NCBI GenBank assembly: GCA_034434915.1
Contig: DAOTYE010000038.1
Coordinates: forward strand, 1 to 21,045
From: DAOTYE01 sp034434915
GTDB lineage: Bacteria > Chloroflexota > Dehalococcoidia > Dehalococcoidales > RBG-16-60-22
Direction of reading: 5' to 3'
DNA: 21,045 nucleotides
The first letter of the stretch is position 1; each line of letters begins with the position of its first letter. Below, in pieces: positions 6,818 through 13,578 of this stretch. The notes beneath the pieces are model-generated. The model was not told the origin of the DNA, did not search any database, and saw only the letters and a program-made list of their open reading frames with translations. The position numbers and the translations under genes were made by a program.

Positions 6818-6846
6818 ATAGTATCATAAAAAAAGTCGTTCATCAA
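6818..6846 (-). promoter_or_regulatory. Promoter of the diaphorase-metV-metF operon
   Basis: Minus-strand -35 TTGATG (6841-6846), 17-nt spacer, extended -10 TGA-TACTAT (TACTAT at 6818-6823). The predicted start near 6811 gives a 30-nt leader to ATG 6781. Each hexamer matches four of six consensus bases, and the extended -10 TG strengthens it. Confidence 0.6.
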
Positions 6847-6921
6847 TAACTGTCCCTTGGTTTTATTTGTACTTGATTTTTTCCCATCGCGCGGAGGGAA
6901 GCAATCCCTATTGCAATTTAC

Positions 6922-6959
6922 TGAGATTGCCGCCCGGATTGCATCGGGACAGGCAGTGA
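6922..6959 (+). repeat. Palindromic interspersed repeat, copy A
   Basis: A 38-nt element beginning TGAGATTGCCGC, with an inner inverted repeat CCCG/CGGG (6933-6936 with 6945-6948) and ending GGCAGTGA. A closely similar element in the opposite orientation is at 11075-11114. The outer ends (ATTGCC and GGCAGT) can also pair with one G-T, giving a REP-like double stem. The rest of this 238-nt intergenic region also holds GCAATCCCTATTGC just upstream (6901-6914), a small separate inverted repeat. Confidence 0.6.
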
Positions 6960-6988
6960 CCGCATCAGGCAGAACCCGGAGCCGTCAT

Positions 6989-7018
6989 TTGTCGCTTCAG
7001 CCTGTGCCGTGATAAACT
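6989..7018 (+). promoter_or_regulatory. surE: Possible surE promoter
   Basis: -35-like TTGTCG (6989-6994), 18-nt spacer, extended -10 TGA-TAAACT (TAAACT at 7013-7018). The predicted start falls at about 7025, next to the surE start codon, so the mRNA would be leaderless. Both boxes match only four of six consensus bases. Confidence 0.35.
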
Positions 7019-7025
7019 AATGAAG

Positions 7026-7805
7026 ATGAAAATCCTGGTCACCAATGATGACGGTATTCATGCAGACGGTCTCTGGTTGCTGGTGAAAGAGCTTAAACAC
7101 ATCGCCCCGGTGGTCGTCGTGGCGCCGGACAGAGAGCGCAGTGCCACCGGCACGGCGGTAACGCTCCACCAAACCCTGCGGGTACAGCAGGTGCCCTCGC
7201 CGGAGCCGGGAGTGGAAGCCTATAGCGTAAGCGGCATGCCGTCCGATTGCGTCATTCTGGCGCTGGGCAAGCTGGTGAAAGGTAAGGTGAAACTCGTCGC
7301 CTCGGGCGTCAACCCGGGGAAAAACCTCGGCGATGACGCCCTCATCTCAGGGACAGTAGGCGCAGCCCTGCAGGGATACTTGCACGGCTGTTCCGCCCTG
7401 GCGATTTCTTGCGACCGCACTATCAGCCCGGGACATCTGGATACCGCGGCTAAGCTCGCCGCCATGCTATCCCGGAAGATTTTGTCCGATTCTCTGCCCC
7501 ACCACATTTTCCTCAACGTGAACCTGCCTGACCTGCCCATTGAGCAAATAAAAGGGATTCAGGTCACCCGCCTTGCCCACAAGTGCCACATCAATACCGT
7601 GGCAGAAGGCGAAGATGAAAACGGCAAATACTACCGGCTTGACCGCCAGCGAATCACCACCAGTAACGACCGCAGGACTGATGCCTGGGCGGTGGAACAG
7701 GGGTATATTTCCATCACTCCTCTCTTTGCCCACCTTTATTCCCGTCCCTCCAGCACCATACTGCGGAACCTCAGCACGGAGCTTATGAAAGAACTCCAAG
7801 GATAA
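7026..7805 (+). CDS. surE: 5'-nucleotidase/3'-nucleotidase SurE
   Basis: Metal-dependent nucleoside monophosphatase of the SurE family, also active on 3'-nucleotides and short polyphosphate in characterised members; cytoplasmic stationary-phase survival protein. From ATG 7026 it has 259 residues and the family motif numbering is exact: Asp8 and Asp9 (TNDDG), Ser39 (DRERSATG) and Asn96 (SGVNPGKNLG), the usual metal and phosphate ligands. An ATG two codons earlier (7020) is equally open; neither has a ribosome binding site, which fits the promoter immediately upstream and a leaderless message. It is the first gene of the rightward half, divergent from the methylene-THF reductase operon; acpS follows after 15 nt. 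Confidence 0.95.
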   Translation: MKILVTNDDGIHADGLWLLVKELKHIAPVVVVAPDRERSATGTAVTLHQTLRVQQVPSPEPGVEAYSVSGMPSDCVILALGKLVKGKVKLVASGVNPGKNLGDDALISGTVGAALQGYLHGCSALAISCDRTISPGHLDTAAKLAAMLSRKILSDSLPHHIFLNVNLPDLPIEQIKGIQVTRLAHKCHINTVAEGEDENGKYYRLDRQRITTSNDRRTDAWAVEQGYISITPLFAHLYSRPSSTILRNLSTELMKELQG

Positions 7806-7820
7806 GAGGCGGACACGTCA

Positions 7821-8201
7821 ATGGCTCACTATACCGGCATTGATATGATAGAAATCTCCCGCATCAGACGTGCCATCGCCCGCTGGGGGGAGCCCTTCCT
7901 GAACAAGGTCTATACGAGGGCAGAGATAGAGCGTTACCGGGACAAGCCATCATCTCTGGCGGCGCGGTTTGCCTGCAAGGAAGCAGTGATGAAACTGCTG
8001 GGGACGGGCAGGAGAGGGATGGGCTGGCGAGAGATTGAGACTTTAAATCATGCCAGCGGCAAACCGCTTATCAGGCTGTACGGCCGTGCTCAGGACAAGG
8101 CAAATGAGCTGGGTCTTCAAGAGATAACCGTCAGCCTCTCCCACTCAAAGACCTACGCTATTGCTTCGGTTATCGGCGTCACAGAGAAAGAAAGAGACTG
8201 A
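7821..8201 (+). CDS. acpS: Holo-[acyl-carrier-protein] synthase
   Basis: Transfers the 4'-phosphopantetheine arm from coenzyme A to the conserved Ser of acyl carrier protein, activating fatty-acid synthesis. The 126-residue length is typical. Signatures are YTGIDMIEI with Mg-binding Asp8, AARFACKEAVMK with Glu54, and the late VSLSHSKTYAIASV strand that contacts coenzyme A. It lies 15 nt after surE, with a purine-rich AGAGGCGGA upstream of the ATG, so it is probably cotranscribed with surE. A strong independent promoter for the next gene begins 10 nt after its stop. Confidence 0.95.
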   Translation: MAHYTGIDMIEISRIRRAIARWGEPFLNKVYTRAEIERYRDKPSSLAARFACKEAVMKLLGTGRRGMGWREIETLNHASGKPLIRLYGRAQDKANELGLQEITVSLSHSKTYAIASVIGVTEKERD

Positions 8202-8211
8202 AGACCCATCT

Positions 8212-8241
8212 TTGACACGTCCTCAACCCGCCTGTTACAAT
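8212..8241 (+). promoter_or_regulatory. Promoter of the molybdopterin oxidoreductase gene
   Basis: Perfect -35 TTGACA (8212-8217), 18-nt spacer, extended -10 TGT-TACAAT (TACAAT at 8236-8241, five of six). The predicted start near 8248 gives a leader of about 56 nt before the ATG at 8305. It starts a new transcription unit directly after acpS. Confidence 0.75.
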
Positions 8242-8304
8242 TTAACAGAGAACATCAAATCAGTCCCCCTTAGAAACCCCCAAGGATGTGAGGAGTGGTG
8301 TGGT

Positions 8305-9012
8305 ATGGTGAAGAAAATTGTTCCCCTGATAGCAATTATCGCCGTTCTCATTGCTGGCGTCTGGGCGTCCCTGACTAAAGCTGGCTTCACAAATCCGTCT
8401 CCGGCGGTCAGCCCTTCCACGGACGCGCCACAGCAATTGCCCGCCGTGGAAGTCCGCGAATACCAGGGCAAGAACCTCTCCTCCGTCAATGACTTCCGGG
8501 AAAACTCCATCAAAGGTCCCCAGTACGTGGATATCAGCACGTATCAACTTAAAGTCACCGGTCTGGTGGCTAGTCCCCTGACCTTCAGCTATGATGACGT
8601 CATCAGTAAACATGCCCACTATCAGAAGGTGATTCGGCTGGACTGCGTGGAAGGATGGAGCGCCACCATCCTGTGGGAAGGCGTGCTGGTGAAAGACCTG
8701 CTGGCTGAAGCCGGTGTTAAACCAGAGGCTAAAATCATCATCTTTTATGCCTATGATGGCTATACCACCTCATTCCCCATTGACTACATACTGAATAACA
8801 ACATCATGATGGCATACAAGATGAATGAAATCACCATGCCTCCAGAGCGGGGATATCCCTTCCAGCTGGTGGCGGAAAGCAAGTGGGGCTACAAGTGGAT
8901 TAAGTGGATTACGGAAATAGAGCTTTCCGCTGACGTTAACTACAAGGGCTACTGGGAAAGCCGCGGCTACTCCAACGAAGGAGATTTAGACAAGAGCTTC
9001 TTCAGCTTCTAA
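8305..9012 (+). CDS. Membrane-anchored molybdopterin-dependent oxidoreductase, sulfite oxidase/MsrP-like fold
   Basis: 235 residues. A short basic N-terminus (MVKK) and one hydrophobic segment (about 5-22) form an anchor or uncleaved signal, followed by a Pro/Ser-rich spacer (about 30-48). The rest is an oxidoreductase molybdopterin-binding domain: STYQLKVTGLVASPLTFSYDD, RLDCVEGW with the expected molybdenum-ligand Cys114, DGYTTSFPIDY, RGYPFQLVAESKWGYKWIKWI and the C-terminal GYWESRGYSN. The fold is shared by sulfite oxidase and MsrP (YedY), but the reaction here is unknown. ATG 8305 has AGGAG 9 nt upstream. The N-terminus has Lys-Lys instead of the twin arginines normally needed to export a folded molybdenum enzyme. 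No heme partner MsrQ is adjacent; the next gene is an unrelated membrane protein. Confidence 0.88.
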   Translation: MVKKIVPLIAIIAVLIAGVWASLTKAGFTNPSPAVSPSTDAPQQLPAVEVREYQGKNLSSVNDFRENSIKGPQYVDISTYQLKVTGLVASPLTFSYDDVISKHAHYQKVIRLDCVEGWSATILWEGVLVKDLLAEAGVKPEAKIIIFYAYDGYTTSFPIDYILNNNIMMAYKMNEITMPPERGYPFQLVAESKWGYKWIKWITEIELSADVNYKGYWESRGYSNEGDLDKSFFSF

Positions 9013-9031
9013 AGAGACATAACCATCTTCT

Positions 9032-9060
9032 TTGACATCATGCCGCAAAGCTGGTAACGT
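9032..9060 (+). promoter_or_regulatory. Weak candidate promoter before the DUF1648-like gene
   Basis: Perfect TTGACA (9032-9037) followed after 17 nt by a poor -10 (TAACGT, 9055-9060). The predicted start would lie next to ATG 9069. The 30-nt stretch 9011-9040 resembles 8191-8220, which carries the stronger promoter upstream. Confidence 0.3.
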
Positions 9061-9068
9061 GTCAGTAA

Positions 9069-9686
9069 ATGATGACCGTTATCCCCATCCTCGCCGCGAT
9101 AATCGCTGCCGGCATGGGCATGGTAATTGCTCTCTGGTTCCTGCGCCAGCGACGACATCAAACTCCCCCTTGCCGCACCGCTAACTATGCCATGAACCAG
9201 ATGCTTCCTTTCCGCTGGAAATACGCGGCGCTTCCGGTCGCCGTTCTGGTCATCTCGCTTCTCCTGGCTATCGTTTTCTACTCCCGCCTTCCGGAAGAGG
9301 CCGCCTACCATTTCACTGACGGCACGCCAGACAGGTGGCTGGACCGGGAAGCGCTCATCGCCTGGGGAATTCTGCCGCAGTTCTTCCTGACCTTGCTATC
9401 TTTCGGCATCGTCTGGTTTACTCTGCGCATAAGCTCCCGTTTCCGCCAGCCGGCAGGTGAATGGCTGGGAAGCCTGCTCACCCTGATGGGCAATATGGTC
9501 GCCCTGCCGCAGATTGTTCTCAGCTTTGCAATGCTGGATATTTTCAGCTACAATGCCTACGGTAAGCACTTCATGCCCTTATGGCTCTTTGCCCTCATCG
9601 TCATGGCGCTGGGAGGAGTTATCCTGGGCATTCTTTTTACCATTGCCATAAGACGGGTGCTGGCAACAGGGAAAGGTAAAACATAA
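9069..9686 (+). CDS. DUF1648-like multi-pass membrane protein
   Basis: 205 residues with about five hydrophobic spans (near 4-25, 52-71, 95-118, 132-155 and 170-195). After the second span the segment YSRLPEEAAYHFTDGTPDRW matches the DUF1648 signature (a Leu-Pro, His-Phe, Gly, Pro-Asp-Arg-Trp pattern), a family of bacterial membrane proteins with no established biochemical role; some members sit with SdpI-type immunity proteins. The start is uncertain: ATG 9069 and 9072 both lack a clear ribosome site, and Met42 or Met45 are later options that would remove the first span. It follows the molybdoenzyme by 56 nt and ends 13 nt before the glycyl-tRNA synthetase, so it may be cotranscribed with glyQS. 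Confidence 0.75.
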   Translation: MMTVIPILAAIIAAGMGMVIALWFLRQRRHQTPPCRTANYAMNQMLPFRWKYAALPVAVLVISLLLAIVFYSRLPEEAAYHFTDGTPDRWLDREALIAWGILPQFFLTLLSFGIVWFTLRISSRFRQPAGEWLGSLLTLMGNMVALPQIVLSFAMLDIFSYNAYGKHFMPLWLFALIVMALGGVILGILFTIAIRRVLATGKGKT

Positions 9687-9699
9687 CTAAGGAGACTTT

Positions 9700-11070
9700 A
9701 TGGCAGAAGCAGGTAAGGTAACGATGGAGAAGCTGGTCTCCCTCAGCCAGAGGCGAGGCTTTGTTTTTCCAAGCAGTGAAATTTACGGCGGTCTGTCAAG
9801 CTGCTGGGACTACGGACCGCTGGGAGTTGAGCTCAAGCGCAATGTGAAAGAAGCCTGGTGGCGTGCCGTGGTACAACAACGGGATGACATGGCGGGGCTT
9901 GATACCAGCATCCTGATGCACCCGCAGGTATGGGTCGCCAGCGGACATGTGAAGCAGTTCGCCGACCCGCTTGTTGAGTGCAAGCAATGCCACCTGAGAT
10001 GGCGCGCTGACCAGTTGCAGGAGAAAAAATGCCCTTCCTGCGGCGGTGAACTCACCGAGCCGCAGATGTTCAACCTCATGTTCAAGACCTTCATGGGTCC
10101 CGTAGAGGATGAGGCGTCAATCGTCTACCTGCGCCCGGAGACGGCGCAGGGTATCTTCGTCAACTTCCTCAATGTGCTCACCTCCACCCGCAAGCGCCTT
10201 CCCTTCGGCATCGCCCAGACGGGTAAGTCCTTCCGCAATGAAATCACCACCGGCAACTTCATCTTCCGTAGCCGCGAGTTTGAGCAGATGGAGATTGAGT
10301 ACTTCGTGAAGCCGGGCACTGACGACCAGTGGTTCAACTATTGGCTCAATGAGCGCCTGAACTGGTATCTCTCCCTGGGCATCAAAAAGGAAAACCTGAG
10401 GCTCCGCCCCCATGGCAAAGAGGAGCTGGCACACTACGCCCGCTGTTGCTATGACATTGAGTACAACTTCCCGATGGGCTGGTCTGAGCTTGAGGGCATC
10501 GCCAACCGGTCTGACTTTGACCTGAAACAGCACGCCGCCCAGAGCGGTAAAGAGCTGACTTTCTATGATGAGGAGACCAAAGAGCACATCGTCCCCTACG
10601 TCATTGAGCCATCGGCGGGGGTTGACCGTTCCGTGCTTGCTTTCATGTGCGATGCCTACGCTGAGGAGCCGGATGAAAAAGGGGACATGAGAGTGGTGCT
10701 CCACTTCCACCCCGCCATTGCCCCGGTGAAGGTAGCCGTATTGCCGCTGAGCCGCAAAGAGAACCTGGTCAAGATGGCGAACGAGATTTACGCTGACCTG
10801 CGCCAGTGCTGGGTAACCCAGTATGATGATGCTCAGAGCATCGGCAGGCGGTACCGAAGGCAGGACGAGATTGGGACGCCGTTCTGCGTGACCATTGATT
10901 TCCAGTCGCTGGAAGATAAAATGGTAACCGTCCGCGACCGCGATTCCATGAACCAGATACGGGTGCCCATCGCCACATTGAGGAATGTTATCTACTGGAA
11001 GCTGAAGGGGGAGGAATTCCTCAAACTGCCGGAGGGGGGACAGGTCTGGAAGACCTCAGCAAACGGCTAG
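9700..11070 (+). CDS. glyQS: Glycyl-tRNA synthetase, single-chain (alpha2) type
   Basis: Class II aminoacyl-tRNA synthetase charging tRNA-Gly. The 456-residue length fits the dimeric, archaeal/eukaryotic-like single-chain form and not the alpha2-beta2 enzyme of many bacteria. Visible features: an N-terminal FVFPSSEIYGG and WDYGPLG; a zinc-type module with Cys94, Cys97, Cys111 and Cys114; LRPETAQGIFVNF; motif 2 FRNE (178-181) with FRSREFEQMEIEYF; motif 3 GVDRSVLAFM; and a C-terminal anticodon-binding domain starting near VAVLPLSRKENL. Start ATG 9700 has AAGGAG about 7 nt upstream. It directly follows the DUF1648-like gene, and a palindromic repeat lies just after its stop. Confidence 0.97.
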   Translation: MAEAGKVTMEKLVSLSQRRGFVFPSSEIYGGLSSCWDYGPLGVELKRNVKEAWWRAVVQQRDDMAGLDTSILMHPQVWVASGHVKQFADPLVECKQCHLRWRADQLQEKKCPSCGGELTEPQMFNLMFKTFMGPVEDEASIVYLRPETAQGIFVNFLNVLTSTRKRLPFGIAQTGKSFRNEITTGNFIFRSREFEQMEIEYFVKPGTDDQWFNYWLNERLNWYLSLGIKKENLRLRPHGKEELAHYARCCYDIEYNFPMGWSELEGIANRSDFDLKQHAAQSGKELTFYDEETKEHIVPYVIEPSAGVDRSVLAFMCDAYAEEPDEKGDMRVVLHFHPAIAPVKVAVLPLSRKENLVKMANEIYADLRQCWVTQYDDAQSIGRRYRRQDEIGTPFCVTIDFQSLEDKMVTVRDRDSMNQIRVPIATLRNVIYWKLKGEEFLKLPEGGQVWKTSANG

Positions 11071-11074
11071 CATT

Positions 11075-11114
11075 TCATTGTGAGTCCCGATGAAACCGGG
11101 ACGCGGCAATCTCA
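11075..11114 (-). repeat. Palindromic interspersed repeat, copy B
   Basis: Read on the minus strand, this 40-nt element begins TGAGATTGCCGC, identical to copy A at 6922-6933, continues with a perfect 6-bp inverted repeat GTCCCG/CGGGAC around a 7-nt loop (11084-11089 with 11097-11102), and ends CAATGA. It starts 5 nt after the glyQS stop and fills most of the glyQS/sbcD gap. No T-run follows, so it is not a normal terminator. Confidence 0.6.
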
Positions 11115-11141
11115 ATGAGTTCATAGACATTGGGGACAAGG

Positions 11142-12371
11142 ATGAAAATCATCCACTTCGCTGACCTGCACCTAGGGGTGGAAAGCTACAGCCGGCTGGA
11201 CCCCGCGACGGGGCTCCCCACCCGCTTCCTTGATTTCCTCAGGACGTTTGATGAGCTCGTTGATTATGCCATAGAGAGCAAAGCTGACCTGGTTCTTTTC
11301 TGCGGAGACACCTACAAGACGCGCGACCCCACCCCCACCCAGCAGAGGGAGTTCGCCCGGCGCATCGTCCGTCTTTCTGAGGCGCGCATTCCGGTCTTTC
11401 TCCTCGTCGGCAATCATGATGCTCCCAATATGAGCGGTCGCGCCACTGCCACGGAAATCTTCAGCACGCTGGAGGTGGAGAATGTCCATGTCTCCAGCAA
11501 GCCGGAGGTGGTGCGCATCTCCACGCCGGGTGGCGTAGTCCAGGTCGCCTCGCTCCCCTGGGCACGGCGCAATGCCCTCCTGAGCAAAGAGGATACCAAA
11601 AGCCTCACCCTGGAGCAAATCAACGAACGCCTTCAGCAGATTCTCACTGAGAAAGTAGCTTCCCTTGCCGGGGAGCTTGACCCTACCCTGCCCGCCGTCC
11701 TTGCCGCACATGTGTGGGTCATGGGCGCAACTACGGGTTCAGAAAAGGGGATGACCATCGGGCAGGAGCACATGCTTCTGCCTGGGAACATCGCCCGACC
11801 CGAGTTTGACTACGTGGCGCTGGGGCACATCCACCGCCGGCAGGTGCTCGGTGAAAACCCGCCTGTGGTCTATGCCGGCAGTCTGGACCGGCTGGACTTC
11901 GGCGATGAGGACATTGACAAAGGGTTCTACGTGGTGGAGATTGCGCCCGACCCGGTGAAAAGAAGAGTAGGCTATGAGTTCCACCCGGTGAAAGCGAGAA
12001 AATTCCTCACCCTCACCATTGAGCTAAAGGCAGAGGATGCTGACCCCACCGCCGCCGCCCTCCGCGCTATCAATGAGCAAAAGGAAAAGGTCAAGGACGC
12101 CATCGTGCGGGTGCACATCACCGCACCGGCGCAGATTGAAAGCCTGCTGAAGGAAAGCGACCTCCGGGACGCCCTGAAAGAAGCTTCTTACTTCACCATC
12201 ACGCGGGACATCCTGCGGGAGACCCGCCCGCGCCTGGGCGCACTCATGACCTCCCAGCTCACCCATATGGACGCCCTGAAAGCCTGGCTAGAATATAAGA
12301 AGACCCCGCCGGAGCGCCTGAAGGTGCTGATGGACTACGGAAAGAAGATGGTGGAGGAGGCGAGAGGATAG
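11142..12371 (+). CDS. sbcD: Exonuclease subunit SbcD (Mre11-like)
   Basis: Metal-dependent phosphoesterase subunit of the SbcCD nuclease, which trims hairpins and blocked DNA ends. The 409-residue protein has the calcineurin-like motifs in order: FADLHLG (Asp8, His10), FCGD (Asp56), VGNHD (Asn91, His92, Asp93), AAHVW, and GHIHRR, followed by a C-terminal capping region. I start at ATG 11142 since MKIIHFADLHLG is the normal N-terminus; the longer frame begins at a TTG (11130). GGGGA lies upstream at acceptable spacing. The ATPase partner SbcC is not next to it: a terminator and prfA follow. A palindromic repeat separates it from glyQS. Confidence 0.93.
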   Translation: MKIIHFADLHLGVESYSRLDPATGLPTRFLDFLRTFDELVDYAIESKADLVLFCGDTYKTRDPTPTQQREFARRIVRLSEARIPVFLLVGNHDAPNMSGRATATEIFSTLEVENVHVSSKPEVVRISTPGGVVQVASLPWARRNALLSKEDTKSLTLEQINERLQQILTEKVASLAGELDPTLPAVLAAHVWVMGATTGSEKGMTIGQEHMLLPGNIARPEFDYVALGHIHRRQVLGENPPVVYAGSLDRLDFGDEDIDKGFYVVEIAPDPVKRRVGYEFHPVKARKFLTLTIELKAEDADPTAAALRAINEQKEKVKDAIVRVHITAPAQIESLLKESDLRDALKEASYFTITRDILRETRPRLGALMTSQLTHMDALKAWLEYKKTPPERLKVLMDYGKKMVEEARG

Positions 12372-12439
12372 CTCACCTCTCCTTTCCTTTTCCCCTCAAC
12401 AGTCCTATAATTAAAATAACCGTGCATGTGGTATTATTA

Positions 12440-12471
12440 CGCACAGAAGCTCTGTGCGCTTTTTAGTTTTT
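12440..12471 (+). terminator. Rho-independent terminator after sbcD
   Basis: A 7-bp stem CGCACAG/CTGTGCG with a 5-nt loop (AAGCT), followed by CTTTTTAGTTTTT. It lies about 70 nt after the sbcD stop and directly before the prfA promoter. An upstream GTGC (12422-12425) could pair with the first arm instead. A TATAAT at 12406-12411 might start a short leader RNA here, but its -35 region is poor. Confidence 0.75.
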
Positions 12472-12480
12472 AAGGAGCTG

Positions 12481-12489
12481 TGATATAAT
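12481..12489 (+). promoter_or_regulatory. prfA: Extended -10 promoter of prfA-prmC
   Basis: TGA followed by a perfect TATAAT (12484-12489) forms an extended -10 element. No good -35 is seen at 16-18 nt (T-rich terminator tail). The predicted start near 12496 leaves only about 15 nt before ATG 12511, with TGGAG at the very 5' end. Confidence 0.6.
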
Positions 12490-12510
12490 TTCTTCTGGAG
12501 TTCTTCTATT

Positions 12511-13578
12511 ATGTTAAACCAGCTAGATAAAATTGAAAAGCGCCTGGCGGAGATTGACCAGCAGATGGCGTCCCCAGAGGTCGCCACGAACATACAGCGG
12601 CTCCAGGAGCTGGCTCAGGAGCGGGCGTCAATAGCGGACATCGTCAGCAAATACCGGGACTACAAAGCCGCCGCCAAGTCTCTGGAGGAAACAAAAGCCA
12701 TGCTCAATGACGGGCTGGATGAGGAGATGACCGCCCTTGTCAAGCAGGAAATCACCAGTCTTGAGTCAAAGCTGGCGGCGCTGACGCAAGAGCTGAAGGT
12801 TGCCCTCATCCCCAGAGACCCCGCTGATGAGAAGGACATCATCATGGAAATCCGGGCGGGAGTGGGTGGTGAGGAAGCCGGGCTCTTTGCCGCCGACCTC
12901 TTCCGCATGTACAGCCGCTACGCGCAGTCAAAAGGATGGAAGACTGACATCATCAGCGCCAGCGAAAGCGGCATCGGCGCGTTCAAGGAAGTCATCTTTG
13001 AAATCAAGGGCAGGGGCGCCTACAGTCGCCTGAAATATGAGAGCGGGGTGCACCGCGTCCAGCGCATCCCTCTGACCGAGGCATCAGGACGCATCCACAC
13101 CTCCACGGCAACAGTCGCCGTCCTGCCGGAGGCAGAAGAGGTGGATATTAAAATCAATCCGGACGATTTGCGCATTGACATCTTCCATGCCGGTAGCGCC
13201 GGCGGGCAGAACGTGAACAAGGTAGCCACCGCCGTCCGCATCACCCACCTTCCCACCGGCATGGTGGTCACCTGTCAGGATGAACGTTCCCAGCTCCAGA
13301 ACAAGACCAAGGCGATGGCAGTGCTCCGCAGCCGCTTGCTTGATATTGAGCGGCGCAAGCAGGAAGAAAAGATAACTCAGGAGCGGCGGTCTCAGGTGGG
13401 CGGAGCGGAGCGCTCAGAGAAAATCCGCACCTATAATTTCCCGCAAGACCGCCTCACTGACCACCGCATCGGGCTCACCATGCACAATCTGCCCAAAATC
13501 CTTGACGGTGATATTGACGAGCTGATTGACGCCGTCGCCGCCGCCTTCCAGGCAAAACAGCTAGAGGCGCTGGCGTGA
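12511..13578 (+). CDS. prfA: Peptide chain release factor 1
   Basis: Recognises UAA and UAG stop codons and triggers peptidyl-tRNA hydrolysis. 355 residues, full length: a coiled-coil N-terminal domain, the PxT-type codon-recognition tripeptide Pro187-Leu188-Thr189 within HRVQRIPLTEASGRIHTS (release factor 2 would have SPF), and the catalytic GGQ at 231-233 (GSAGGQNVNK), whose Gln is the methylation target of PrmC. TGGAG lies 10 nt before ATG 12511. Its stop overlaps the prmC start (GTGA), so the factor and its modifying enzyme are translationally coupled. Confidence 0.97.
   Translation: MLNQLDKIEKRLAEIDQQMASPEVATNIQRLQELAQERASIADIVSKYRDYKAAAKSLEETKAMLNDGLDEEMTALVKQEITSLESKLAALTQELKVALIPRDPADEKDIIMEIRAGVGGEEAGLFAADLFRMYSRYAQSKGWKTDIISASESGIGAFKEVIFEIKGRGAYSRLKYESGVHRVQRIPLTEASGRIHTSTATVAVLPEAEEVDIKINPDDLRIDIFHAGSAGGQNVNKVATAVRITHLPTGMVVTCQDERSQLQNKTKAMAVLRSRLLDIERRKQEEKITQERRSQVGGAERSEKIRTYNFPQDRLTDHRIGLTMHNLPKILDGDIDELIDAVAAAFQAKQLEALA

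Noticed and set aside
6782..7019. Possible tRNA or riboswitch in the divergent intergenic region
   Set aside because: No cloverleaf, T-arm motif or known riboswitch core is visible; the structure is explained by the palindromic repeat.
10117..10710. 197-codon minus-strand frame opposite glycyl-tRNA synthetase
   Set aside because: Antisense shadow of a strongly conserved enzyme.
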